A stretch of DNA of 64,000 nucleotides from Pseudomonas alcaliphila JAB1 (GCF_001941865.1 NZ_CP016162.1:5276294-5340293); one strand, 5' to 3'; positions 34,379 to 44,425 are shown, counted from the first letter of the stretch. Notes: a model not told the origin generated them from the sequence alone. Numbers and translations are program-made.

Positions 34379-37300
34379 TCATGATTCCTCGCTATCGAGC
34401 AGCAGGTTTTCCAGCGCTTCGCAGTAGTCGCCGGGATTCTCCCACAGGCCGCGCTGCTGGGCTTCCAGCAGGCGTTCGAGGATATCGTTGAGCGCACCGG
34501 GGTTGTGCTGCTGGATAAAGTCGCGGGTTTCCTTGTCCAGCAAATAGGCATCGGTCAGCAGCGCGTACTGGTGGTCGTCGACCAGCTCGCTGGTGGCGTC
34601 GAAGGCAAACAGGTAGTCGATGGTCGCGGCAAGCTCGAAGGCGCCCTTGTAGCCGTGGCGCTTCATGCCCTCGATCCACTTGGGATTGGCCGCGCGGGCG
34701 CGCACCACGCGGTTGAGCTCTTCCTTGAGGCTGCGAATGCGCGGCGTATCCGGCTGGCTATTGTCGCCGAAGTAGCTGGCCACCTTGAGCCCTCGCAGGG
34801 TCTCCACCGCTGCCAGCATGCCGCCCTGGAACTGGTAGTAGTCGTTGGAATCGAGGATGTCGTGCTCGCGGTTGTCCTGGTTGTGCAGCACCGCCTGCAT
34901 CTGCTCCAGGCGCTCGACGAAGCGCTGCCGCGCGGGCGCGCCCTCGGTGCCGCTACCGTAGGCGTAGCCGCCCCAGTTCAGGTAGACCTCGGCGAGATCG
35001 GCACGGCTCTGCCACAGGCGCTCCTCGATGGCGTTCTGCACCCCGGCGCCATAGGCCCCCGGTTTGGCGCCGAACACCCGCCAGCCGGCCTGACGCCGCG
35101 CTTCGGCTTCATCCAGGCCGCCATCCTTGAGCGCCAGCGATTCGCGCCAGACCCGCGCCGACAGGGGGTTCATGTCTTCCGGTTCGTCCAGCTCGATCAC
35201 TGCCTGCACGGCCTCGTCGAACAGGCGAATCAGGTTGCTGAAGGCATCGCGGAAGAAGCCGGATACGCGCAGGGTGACGTCCACCCGTGGCCGACTCAAC
35301 TGCTCCAGCGGCAACACCTCGAAGCGCTCGACGCGCTGGCTGCCCGGCTGCCACACCGGGCGCACGCCCATCAGCGCCAGTGCCTGGGCGATATCGTCGC
35401 CACCGGTGCGCATGGTCGCCGTGCCCCATACCGACAGGCCGAGCTGACGTAGATGGTCGCCCTCGTCCTGCATATGACGCTCCAGCAGACGATCCGCCGC
35501 CTGCACCCCGAGGCGCCAGGCGGTGGGCGTGGGCAGGTGACGCACGTCGACAGTAAAGAAGTTGCGCCCGGTGGGCAGCACATCCAGCCGTCCGCGACTC
35601 GGCGCACCACTCGGCCCGGCGGGTACGAAACGCCCTTCCAAAGCCGCCAGCAGGCCGCCCATCTCGGCGCCACCACAGCCATCCAGCAACGGCGCGATAT
35701 GCCCGGCCAGGCCATCGAGGATCAGTGCCACCTCGGCACCGAAAGCGTCGATGCGTTCGCCGGCCAGACGCCGCTCGATCAGCTCCAGCGCCAGCAACTC
35801 CAGGCGCTCGCGGGTATCGCCAACGCTGCGCCACAGGCTGTTATCCACAGCCTGCAACGCCTGTGGACGCAGCCCATCCCAAGACTGACCCATATCGCAG
35901 TCCAGTGGATCGAAGCCCAGCTCCAGGCCACGGGCCAGCGCACGTAGCAGGCTGGCGTTGGCGCCCTGGCCATCGCCACGGGGGATGCGCAGCAGCGCCA
36001 GCAGGGTGTCGCGACGCAGTTGCCCGGCCGGCGACTCGCCGAACACATGAAGGCCGTCGCGGATCTGCGACTCCTTGAGGTCGCACAGATAGGCGTCGAG
36101 CTGCGGCAACCAACTGTCAGCATCATCGTTAAGTTGCAGACCCAGCTCGCGGTCGAGGCTGGCCTCGCGCACCTTGGCCAGAATCTCGCCACGCAGCTCC
36201 ACGGCGCGGCGCAGGTCGAGCTGGCTGGCCTCATAGTATTCGTCGGCCAGGCGCTCCAGATCGCGTAGCGGGCCATAGCTTTCGGCACGGGTCAGCGGCG
36301 GCATCAGGTGGTCAATGATCACCGCCTGGGTGCGGCGCTTGGCCTGCGCGCCCTCGCCCGGATCGTTGACGATAAAGGGATAGATATTCGGCAGCGGGCC
36401 AATCAGCGCCTGCGGCCAGCAACCCTCGGACAGGCCGACGCTCTTGCCCGGCAGCCATTCCAGGTTGCCGTGCTTGCCGACGTGGATCAGCGCATCGGCG
36501 GCGAAGGCCGTGCGCAGCCAGGCATAGAAGGCGATATAGCCGTGCGGCGGCACCAGGTCGGGGTCGTGATACACCGCCGCGGGGTCGCGCTGATAGCCGC
36601 GAGCAGGCTGGATACCAACGAAGCTCAGGCCGAAGCGCAGGCCGGCGACCATCATCCGCCCGCTGCGGAACATGGGATCGTTCTGCGGCTCGCCCCAGCG
36701 CTCGCGCACGGCCTGCTGATTGGCCGGCGGCAGGCCGTGGAAAAATTTCAGATAGTCGTCCAGTGCCAGGCTCTGCGCGCAGGGCCGCGTATCCAGGCCA
36801 TCCAGATCGTTGGTGACGCCGCCAAGCAGGCTATGGACAAGCTCGGTACCGCTGCCCGGCAGGTTATCCACCGGATAGCCCTGCTGTTGCAGCGCCTGCA
36901 GGATATTCAGCGCGGCAGCCGGCGTATCCAGCCCCACGCCGTTGCCGATGCGGCCATCGCGGGTCGGGTAGTTGGCCAGGATCAGGCCGATTCGCTTCTG
37001 ATCATTGCTTTTAAGCGCCAACTGACACCAGTTACGCGCCAGTTCAGCGACGAAGGCCATACCCGATTCGTGTGCCTGGTAGCACACCACGTCGCTCTGG
37101 CTACGCTCGCTGCGCCAGGCCAGGCCCTTGAAGCTGATGGCGGTGCCGATCAGCCGGCCATCCAGCTCAGGCAGCACCACGTGCATGGCCTGGTCACGCG
37201 AACCCAGGCCCTGGGTGCTGGCCTGCCACTGCGCCTGGTTGTCCAGTGAGCAGATGGCTTGCAGCACCGGGATATCGCGGCGGAACACCCGCACCTGCGG

Positions 37301-38125
37301 CGCCTCGGGGTTGGACAGGGCGAAGCCGGTGGTGTTGATGATCAGTGCGGCGTCAGTGTCATCCAGCCAGGCCTGCACCTGATCCAGGCAGGCGGGTTCC
37401 TTGAGGCTGGCCACCGCAATCGGCAACGGGTTAAGGCCCTGGCCGAACAGGTGCTCGCAGAAGGTATCGACGAAGGCGGTGTTCGCCGACTGCACATGGT
37501 TGCGGTAGAACAGCAGCGCCACCACGGGCGCGTCCGGTTGCCACTGCGCCTGCCAGGAGGCCAGCGTGGCCAGGCTACGCTGCGGGTGATAAAGACCGAC
37601 ACGCGGCAGCGGCTGCGGCTCCTGCCAAGTGTCGTCACGCCCTAGCCAGCGGCTGCCGATGCAGCGGAACAGCTGGCGGGCATTGTCCAGCCCGCCCTGG
37701 CGCAGGTACTGCCACAGGCGCTGGCTGTCTTGCTCGGCGACGTTGCCGAGCGCACTCAGCTCCGGGTCGGGCTTGTCGTCACCCGGCACCATGATCACCG
37801 TGGCGCCGCGCGCACCCAGCTCCACCAGGCGCTCGACCCCATAGCGCCAGTAGCTCACGCCGCCATGCACCGAGATCAGGATGACCTTGGCATGCTGCAG
37901 CACCTGCTCGACGTAATAATCCACCGAGGCGTTGTTGCTCAGTTGCGCCGGGCTGGCCAGGCGCAGACTGGGGTAGTCGTCCGGCAGTTGCCGGGCGGCT
38001 TCGGCTAACAGGGAAAGGTGCGAATCACCCGTGCACAGGATCACCAGCTCGGCAGGCGTCTGGCCGAGGTCGGCGATGCTGTCGGCCGGCAGTTGAGCGC
38101 CGGGCTGGGTGCGCAGTAAGTGCAT
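34379..38125 (-). CDS. cobN: Cobaltochelatase large subunit CobN
   Basis: ATP-dependent insertion of cobalt into hydrogenobyrinate a,c-diamide. The 1248-residue protein covers the full CobN/BchH family length, with the conserved core block HVGKHGNLEWLPGKSVGLS in the middle and NDYYQFQGGMLAAVETL near the C-terminus. It is the porphyrin-binding subunit and needs an AAA+/VWA motor, here most likely the ChlI-like and VWA proteins encoded just downstream. cobW precedes it by 127 bp in the same direction, so riboswitch 3 should control the whole unit down to cobF. Confidence 0.95.
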   Translation of the reverse strand: MHLLRTQPGAQLPADSIADLGQTPAELVILCTGDSHLSLLAEAARQLPDDYPSLRLASPAQLSNNASVDYYVEQVLQHAKVILISVHGGVSYWRYGVERLVELGARGATVIMVPGDDKPDPELSALGNVAEQDSQRLWQYLRQGGLDNARQLFRCIGSRWLGRDDTWQEPQPLPRVGLYHPQRSLATLASWQAQWQPDAPVVALLFYRNHVQSANTAFVDTFCEHLFGQGLNPLPIAVASLKEPACLDQVQAWLDDTDAALIINTTGFALSNPEAPQVRVFRRDIPVLQAICSLDNQAQWQASTQGLGSRDQAMHVVLPELDGRLIGTAISFKGLAWRSERSQSDVVCYQAHESGMAFVAELARNWCQLALKSNDQKRIGLILANYPTRDGRIGNGVGLDTPAAALNILQALQQQGYPVDNLPGSGTELVHSLLGGVTNDLDGLDTRPCAQSLALDDYLKFFHGLPPANQQAVRERWGEPQNDPMFRSGRMMVAGLRFGLSFVGIQPARGYQRDPAAVYHDPDLVPPHGYIAFYAWLRTAFAADALIHVGKHGNLEWLPGKSVGLSEGCWPQALIGPLPNIYPFIVNDPGEGAQAKRRTQAVIIDHLMPPLTRAESYGPLRDLERLADEYYEASQLDLRRAVELRGEILAKVREASLDRELGLQLNDDADSWLPQLDAYLCDLKESQIRDGLHVFGESPAGQLRRDTLLALLRIPRGDGQGANASLLRALARGLELGFDPLDCDMGQSWDGLRPQALQAVDNSLWRSVGDTRERLELLALELIERRLAGERIDAFGAEVALILDGLAGHIAPLLDGCGGAEMGGLLAALEGRFVPAGPSGAPSRGRLDVLPTGRNFFTVDVRHLPTPTAWRLGVQAADRLLERHMQDEGDHLRQLGLSVWGTATMRTGGDDIAQALALMGVRPVWQPGSQRVERFEVLPLEQLSRPRVDVTLRVSGFFRDAFSNLIRLFDEAVQAVIELDEPEDMNPLSARVWRESLALKDGGLDEAEARRQAGWRVFGAKPGAYGAGVQNAIEERLWQSRADLAEVYLNWGGYAYGSGTEGAPARQRFVERLEQMQAVLHNQDNREHDILDSNDYYQFQGGMLAAVETLRGLKVASYFGDNSQPDTPRIRSLKEELNRVVRARAANPKWIEGMKRHGYKGAFELAATIDYLFAFDATSELVDDHQYALLTDAYLLDKETRDFIQQHNPGALNDILERLLEAQQRGLWENPGDYCEALENLLLDSEES

Positions 38126-38135
38126 GTTCGTTCCG

Positions 38136-38250
38136 TGGGAGGGGCTTTAGCCGCGACTGGTGGTAGCGCCGTAGGGTGGACTCAGTTATCCGGCGGACTG
38201 TTCGCTTCGCTCATGAGTTCGCCCTACGATCGAGTACGCCCTACGCTCCG
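38136..38250. repeat. Palindromic repeats between cobW and cobN
   Basis: GTGGGAGGGGCTTTAGCCGC (38137) is one half of the family seen at 34132. GTAGGGTGGACTCAGTTATC (about 38172) faces GAGTTCGCCCTAC and a second CGCCCTACG (to about 38243). The 127-bp gap is otherwise empty. Confidence 0.6.
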
Positions 38251-38252
38251 TA

Positions 38253-39302
38253 TCAGGCCAGCGCCGCCTTCAGCTCGGCTTCGATAGCCGCGCGGTCGAG
38301 CTGTTGGCCGATCACCACCAGCCGGCTCAGACGCGGCTCGTCGGCCCGCCAGGCGCGGTCGAAGTGGCGGTCGAAGCGCTGGCCCACGCCCTGCACCAGC
38401 AGACGCATCGGTTTGCCAGGGATCGCCGCGAAGCCTTTCACCCGCAGGATGCCGTACTTGGCCACTGCCTCCTTCAACGCGGCGAGCAGGCGCACCTCCT
38501 CGGCTTCCGGTAGTTCCACGTGGAACGAGTCGAATTCCTCGTGATCGTGGTCTTCATCTTCGTCGTCGTGATGGGTACGGCGGCTGTCGATATGCAGCTC
38601 GGTTTCGCTGTTCAGGCCTAACAGCACGTCCAGCGGCAGCTCGCCGCCGTGCGCCTCGATCACCTTGACCGCTGGCGGCAGTTCCTCGGCCACCTCGGCG
38701 CGCACAGCGGCCAGCGCCTCGGCGTCGAGCAGATCAGCCTTGTTGAGGATCACCAGGTCGGCGCTGGCCAGCTGGTCGGCGAACAGCTCGTGCAGCGGCG
38801 ACTCATGGTCGAGATTGGGGTCGAGCTTGCGCTGCTCGTCCACCTGATCGGGGAAGGCGGCGAAGGTGCCGGCGAGCACCGCCGGGCTGTCGACCACGGT
38901 GATCACCGCATCGACCGTGCAGGCGTTGCGGATTTCCGGCCAGTTGAAGGCCTGCACCAGCGGCTTGGGCAGGGCCAGGCCGCTGGTCTCGATGAGGACA
39001 TGGTCGAGATCGCCGCGGCGCGCCACCAGCTCGCGCATCACCGGGAAGAACTCTTCCTGCACGGTGCAGCACAGGCAGCCGTTGGCCAGCTCGAAGACGC
39101 GGCCATTGGCTTCTTCCTCACTGCAGCCGATGGAGCACTGCTTGAGGATCTCGCCATCGATGCCCAGCTCGCCGAACTCGTTGACGATCACCGCGATACG
39201 GCGGCCGCCAGCATTGGCCAGCAGGTGGCGCAGCAGGGTGGTTTTGCCGGCACCGAGAAAACCGGTGACGATGGTGACAGGCAGTTTGGCGAGGGTTTTC
39301 AT
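38253..39302 (-). CDS. cobW: COG0523 GTPase / cobalamin biosynthesis protein CobW
   Basis: A 349-residue G3E-family GTPase and putative cobalt metallochaperone for CobN. Walker A is TGFLGAGKTTLLRHLL, the metal-binding CxCC is in NGCLCCTVQEEF and the guanine-specificity motif is NKAD (VILNKADLLDAEAL). A His/Asp-rich loop (RRTHHDDEDEDHDHEEFDS) at about residues 240-260 could hold metal. The ATG at 39302 starts at MKTLAKLPVTIVTG; a longer in-frame start would read through the riboswitch. First gene after riboswitch 3. A parS-like palindrome lies within its coding sequence. Confidence 0.93.
   Translation of the reverse strand: MKTLAKLPVTIVTGFLGAGKTTLLRHLLANAGGRRIAVIVNEFGELGIDGEILKQCSIGCSEEEANGRVFELANGCLCCTVQEEFFPVMRELVARRGDLDHVLIETSGLALPKPLVQAFNWPEIRNACTVDAVITVVDSPAVLAGTFAAFPDQVDEQRKLDPNLDHESPLHELFADQLASADLVILNKADLLDAEALAAVRAEVAEELPPAVKVIEAHGGELPLDVLLGLNSETELHIDSRRTHHDDEDEDHDHEEFDSFHVELPEAEEVRLLAALKEAVAKYGILRVKGFAAIPGKPMRLLVQGVGQRFDRHFDRAWRADEPRLSRLVVIGQQLDRAAIEAELKAALA
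38513..38526. promoter_or_regulatory. parS-like ParB-binding palindrome inside cobW
   Basis: GTTCCACGTGGAAC is a perfect 14-bp palindrome identical to the core of Pseudomonas parS (TGTTCCACGTGGAACA type). It lies inside cobW, about 25 kb from the rpmH/dnaA origin and 16 kb from parB. I saw no other full match in the window. Confidence 0.7.
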
Positions 39303-39407
39303 GGCGGGCCCCGTGGCGTCGGTAAGTTCGGCGGACGGGTACGCGCAGGCGGGCACACAGGGGCGTGCTGGCCGCGTCGGATCACCCCGTCCGAGCAAAT
39401 GGCTGGT

Positions 39408-39581
39408 CAGTTCGAGGCAGGTCTCCTGGCTCACGGTCTGCGCGTTGCGCGTCCTTCACCTTCCCGCTTGAAGCAGTGGTGTATCGAAGGAGTTGCGACC
39501 GTTTACAGTTGCGGGGGCAGCCAGGGCATCGACCCTGTTCCCTCTTAGCTCCCCGGCGGCTTGCCGGGAAGAACCTCGAAA
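39408..39581 (-). promoter_or_regulatory. Cobalamin riboswitch 3, upstream of cobW-cobN
   Basis: Minus-strand elements in order: GAGGTTCTTCCCGG, AAGAGGGAACAGGG, GCTGCCCCCGCAACTGTAAA, the B12-box variant ACCACTG (complement of 39474-39480), GCGGGAAGGTG and GAGCCAGGAGACCTGCC. The order and sequences match the cobalamin aptamer. It precedes cobW, so B12 should repress cobW, cobN, the ChlI/VWA genes and possibly cobF. Confidence 0.93.
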
Positions 39582-39587
39582 GCGAGA

Positions 39588-39616
39588 AGGCTACGCAGGC
39601 CGCGGCGGCCGGTCAA
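39588..39616 (-). promoter_or_regulatory. Sigma-70 type promoter for riboswitch 3 transcript
   Basis: Minus strand TTGACC (39616-39611), a 17-bp spacer, TAGCCT (39593-39588). The predicted start near 39581 coincides with the aptamer 5' end. The opposite strand of the remaining 39617-39679 must hold the cobE promoter, but none was clear. Confidence 0.5.
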
Positions 39617-39679
39617 TCGCGGTTGACCGCTGACAGGTGCCATGATGAGCTACGTCACCCTCCGACACGAATACCGCTC

Positions 39680-40117
39680 ATGACCGCCAACCACATCGCT
39701 CACACCGCCATCGCCAGCAGAGTGGTGGCCGGCCTGGGTTGTCGGCGCGGTTGTGCACAGGACGAGCTGCTCGCCCTGCTGACCCACAGCCTGGCCCAGC
39801 ATGAGTTGACTGTGGATAACCTCGTTGGGCTGGCCAGCATCGCCCACAAGCACGACGAACCGGGGCTGCGTGAACTGGCCATGCACCTGAATCTGCAGCT
39901 GACACTCTTCACTCCCGAAGCGCTCACGCTCCACCAGCCGGAGAAAACCGGCAGTCCCCTCATCCGATCCGTAACGGGAAGCCCCGCTGTGGCTGAGCCC
40001 TGCGCCCTTGCCCTGGCCTCACGACTGGGCAAGACAGCCCGTCTGCTGGGCGAGAAAACCCGCACGGCCAACGCCACCTGCGCGTTGGCCACCTTCGATA
40101 GAGAACCCGCAGCATGA
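39680..40117 (+). CDS. cobE: Cobalamin biosynthesis protein CobE (CbiG C-terminal type)
   Basis: A 145-residue protein. VVAGLGCRRGCAQDELLALL at the N-terminus and NLVGLASIAHKHDEPGLREL are the CobE/CbiG C-terminal pattern, followed by LPL-like strands and VAEPCALALASRLGKTARL. Its precise role in the aerobic pathway is unsettled. A second CobE-like domain occurs in the CobJ fusion. The ATG at 39680 lacks a strong ribosome-binding site but starts the conserved region. Its stop overlaps cobM (ATGA). Divergent from cobW. Confidence 0.85.
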   Translation: MTANHIAHTAIASRVVAGLGCRRGCAQDELLALLTHSLAQHELTVDNLVGLASIAHKHDEPGLRELAMHLNLQLTLFTPEALTLHQPEKTGSPLIRSVTGSPAVAEPCALALASRLGKTARLLGEKTRTANATCALATFDREPAA

Positions 40118-40869
40118 CCGTCTACTTTATCGGCGCCGGCCCCGGCGACCCCGAACTGATCACCGTCAAGGGTCAGCGCCTGATCCGTTCGTGCCCGGTC
40201 ATTCTGTATGCCGGTTCGCTGGTACCAGAAGCGGTTCTTGCAGGTAATGGCGCCGAAAAGGTGGTCAATACCGCCGAACTTAACCTTGGCGAGATCATCG
40301 CACTGCTGCGTCAGGCGCACCAACGTGGCCAGGACGTGGCGCGCGTGCACTCCGGCGACCCATCGCTGTACGGCGCCATCGGCGAGCAGATTCGCGAGCT
40401 TCGTGCCCTCGATATCCCCTTCGAGATCATCCCCGGCGTCACCGCCACCGCCGCCTGCGCGGCGCTACTGGAAAGCGAGCTGACCCTGCCGGGCGTCGCC
40501 CAGACGGTGATCCTCACCCGCTACGGCACCACTTCGCCGATGCCCGAGGGCGAGCAGTTGCATGACCTGGCGCGGCACCGCGCAACAATGGCCATCCACC
40601 TCGGCGTGCGCCATCTGCCGGCCATAGTCGGCGAACTGCTGCCGCACTACGGCGCCGACTGCCCCATCGCGGTTATCCACCGAGCGAGCTGGCCGGATCA
40701 GGACTGGGTACTGGGCACCCTGGCAGATATCGAAGAGAAGGTGGCCGCCAAGGACTTTCGCCGTACGGCGCTGATCCTCGTCGGGCGTGTGCTCGACACG
40801 GGTGCTTTCGCCGAGTCGGCACTGTACGACGCTGCCCATCGGCATCTCTACCGTCCCGGGCGCGATTGA
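40114..40869 (+). CDS. cobM: Precorrin-4 C11-methyltransferase
   Basis: Methylates precorrin-4 at C11 to give precorrin-5. A 251-residue tetrapyrrole methylase: VYFIGAGPGDPELITVKGQR, VHSGDPSLYGAIGEQIREL, IIPGVTATAACAALLESEL and VILTRYGTTSPMP are all family blocks. Coupled to cobE by ATGA. A short hairpin GAAAGCCT/AGGCTTTC (40896-40920) follows but has no U-tract. The 222-bp gap to the next gene shows nothing else. Confidence 0.95.
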   Translation: MTVYFIGAGPGDPELITVKGQRLIRSCPVILYAGSLVPEAVLAGNGAEKVVNTAELNLGEIIALLRQAHQRGQDVARVHSGDPSLYGAIGEQIRELRALDIPFEIIPGVTATAACAALLESELTLPGVAQTVILTRYGTTSPMPEGEQLHDLARHRATMAIHLGVRHLPAIVGELLPHYGADCPIAVIHRASWPDQDWVLGTLADIEEKVAAKDFRRTALILVGRVLDTGAFAESALYDAAHRHLYRPGRD

Positions 40870-41091
40870 CCTGGCGATAAACTGAACAAATCGCTGAAAG
40901 CCTTGTATTCAGAGGCTTTCGATCACTTATCAACAAGAAAGGCGGGACGTTATCCCAGCCTACTGTGGATAGCCATTCGCTGAGGATCAGTTTTTGTACA
41001 ACTGCCTGAAAGGCCCATTATTAAAGGGCTGTAGCCAGATATAACGAGGATATCCACAGGATGATCCACGCCAATTGTTAGCAACTGTGGA

Positions 41092-41322
41092 TCAGAGCTG
41101 TACCTCGACCCGCTTGATACCCAATGCCCGCAACTCCACCATCAGCTCGTTCAGGCTGGAGAAGCTCTCCACCTGCTCGGCTTCGTCCACCAGAAAGAAG
41201 CTGCGCCCTGCATCCTTCTTGAAGAATACGATCCATTCGGACGTATTGGCCGGGTTGACCATGACCTGGGTGTCGAACAGCACCCCTTCGTCTGTTCTGC
41301 GTTTCACATCTACGCGCTTCAT
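41092..41322 (-). CDS. Small conserved-looking protein of unknown function
   Basis: A 76-residue soluble protein with an alternating charged/hydrophobic pattern: KRVDVKRRTDEGVLFDTQVM, SEWIVFFKKDAGRSFFLVDE, and a C-terminal helix SLNELMVELRALGIKRVEVQ. It looks like a small alpha/beta fold. AGGAG lies six bases before the ATG at 41322, whereas the longer frame from 41451 has no signal. I do not recognise the family. It is divergent from the ParD-like/MetAP pair and shares the AT-rich intergenic region. Confidence 0.6.
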   Translation of the reverse strand: MKRVDVKRRTDEGVLFDTQVMVNPANTSEWIVFFKKDAGRSFFLVDEAEQVESFSSLNELMVELRALGIKRVEVQL

Positions 41323-41473
41323 CCTCTCTCCTCTACCAACTTGACTCCATGCGACCCGCACCTGAGCTGGGCCAGTCAGCGGATTTGCCGCCCAGTTTAA
41401 GGGATCGAAACACTTACCGGCGCTGGCGACGATCAGACTTAGCGGGCGCAAGATGAAATTCCCGGGAAAGCTC

Positions 41474-41501
41474 TATATGATTCATATACGAAACATATAT
41501 G
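41474..41501. promoter_or_regulatory. AT-rich palindromes upstream of the ParD-like gene
   Basis: TATATGATTCATATA (41474-41488) is a perfect 15-bp palindrome; CATATATG (41494-41501) is a second one six bases on. They lie 12 bp before the start of a ribbon-helix-helix gene, the usual place for an autoregulatory operator, and stand out from the GC-rich background. Confidence 0.5.
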
Positions 41502-41512
41502 GGGAAGTTTCC

Positions 41513-41725
41513 ATGGGCATCGTCAATATCGATGACGAACTGCACGACCAGATTCGCAGGGCTAGCGCCGTCTCGGGCCGCTCGATCAATGCACAGGCGG
41601 GTTTCTGGATTCGCATCGGCATGCTCTGCGAGATGAACCCGACGCTGAGCTTCAATGAGGTGATGGCCGCCGAGATGCGTGCCGCCGGCGTGGTGGTTCC
41701 GCCAAGAATGGCGGACGCCTCATGA
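41513..41725 (+). CDS. ParD-like ribbon-helix-helix protein
   Basis: A 70-residue protein with an N-terminal strand (MGIVNIDDEL) followed by two helices (LHDQIRRASAVSGRSINAQ; AGFWIRIGMLCEMNP), resembling ParD-like antitoxin/repressor proteins. The ATG at 41513 follows GGGGAAG; an ATG at 41453 in frame adds twenty residues through the operator and is unlikely. Its stop overlaps the MetAP start (ATGA), so the two are produced together. No ParE toxin is present nearby. Confidence 0.75.
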   Translation: MGIVNIDDELHDQIRRASAVSGRSINAQAGFWIRIGMLCEMNPTLSFNEVMAAEMRAAGVVVPPRMADAS

Positions 41726-42501
41726 GCAAGACACCGCAACAGATCGCCCTGATGGCGGAATCCGGCAGGTTGCTCGCGTCCGTGTTCGGCTACCTGGATC
41801 GCCTGGATCTGCTCGGCATGTCGACCCTGCAAGTCAACGACCTTGTGGATAACTACATCGTGAGTGAACTCAAGGCGCGTCCGGCGAGCAAGGGGCAGTA
41901 TGGTTTCGCCTACGCCATGAACACGTCGCGCAACGAAGTGGTGTGCCATGGCGTCCCCAGCGCCGACGATATTCTGCGCGATGGCGATCTGGTGAATTTC
42001 GATATCACCCTGGAAAAGAACGGCTACATCGCCGATTCGAGCAAGACCTACCTGATCGGCGAGGTCTCGGACCAGGCTCGTCAGCTCGCCCAAGTAACCT
42101 ATGAAGCAATGTGCAAAGGCATCGAAGCCGTCAAACCTGGCGCCCGACTCGGCGATATCGGTCATGCCATCGAACGCCATGCCCGCGCCCATCGCTACTC
42201 GGTGGTCAAAGAGTACTGCGGCCACGGCATCGGCCGGGAAATGCACGAACCACCCGAAGTGCTGCACTGGGGCAAAGCCGGCACCGGCCTGACGCTGCGC
42301 GAAGGCATGACCTTCACCATCGAACCCATGCTCAACCGGGGAACGGAGGATGTACGCACCCTGCGCGACGGCTGGACGGTGGTGACCCGCGATGGTCAGC
42401 TCTCGGCGCAATTCGAACATACCGTGGCGGTCACCCGCGACGGCGTTCGCGTGCTTACGCTGCGCCCCGAGGAGCTGCACCTGAGCAGGATTTCGGCGTG
42501 A
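41722..42501 (+). CDS. map: Type I methionine aminopeptidase (accessory copy?)
   Basis: Removes initiator methionine from nascent proteins. The 259-residue sequence keeps every catalytic residue of E. coli MetAP at a constant offset of three: His76 (VCHGVP), metal ligands Asp94, Asp105, His168, Glu201 and Glu232, and His175. The housekeeping Pseudomonas map normally sits beside rpsB, so this copy, coupled to a ParD-like gene, is probably a second MetAP; that needs the rest of the genome to confirm. A perfect hairpin terminator follows. Confidence 0.92.
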   Translation: MSKTPQQIALMAESGRLLASVFGYLDRLDLLGMSTLQVNDLVDNYIVSELKARPASKGQYGFAYAMNTSRNEVVCHGVPSADDILRDGDLVNFDITLEKNGYIADSSKTYLIGEVSDQARQLAQVTYEAMCKGIEAVKPGARLGDIGHAIERHARAHRYSVVKEYCGHGIGREMHEPPEVLHWGKAGTGLTLREGMTFTIEPMLNRGTEDVRTLRDGWTVVTRDGQLSAQFEHTVAVTRDGVRVLTLRPEELHLSRISA

Positions 42502-42510
42502 CAGAAACGC

Positions 42511-42540
42511 AAAAGCCCGTCCAGATGGACGGGCTTTGCT
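42511..42540. terminator. Bidirectional terminator between map and glmS
   Basis: AAAAGCCCGTCC-AGAT-GGACGGGCTTT: an 8-bp GC-rich stem (42515-42522 with 42527-42534) flanked by A and T runs on both sides, placed between convergent genes. Confidence 0.9.
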
Positions 42541-42552
42541 TCGCCAGCGGTC

Positions 42553-44415
<1,863 letters not shown>

Positions 44416-44425
44416 GGTTGTCTCC

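Noticed and set aside
40896..40920. Hairpin after cobM as a terminator
   Set aside because: The stem GAAAGCCT/AGGCTTTC is clear but is followed by GATCACTT rather than a T-run; it could be chance or a processing site.
41453..41512. N-terminal extension of the ParD-like protein
   Set aside because: It would translate through the palindromic operator, lacks a ribosome-binding site and adds residues without ParD similarity.
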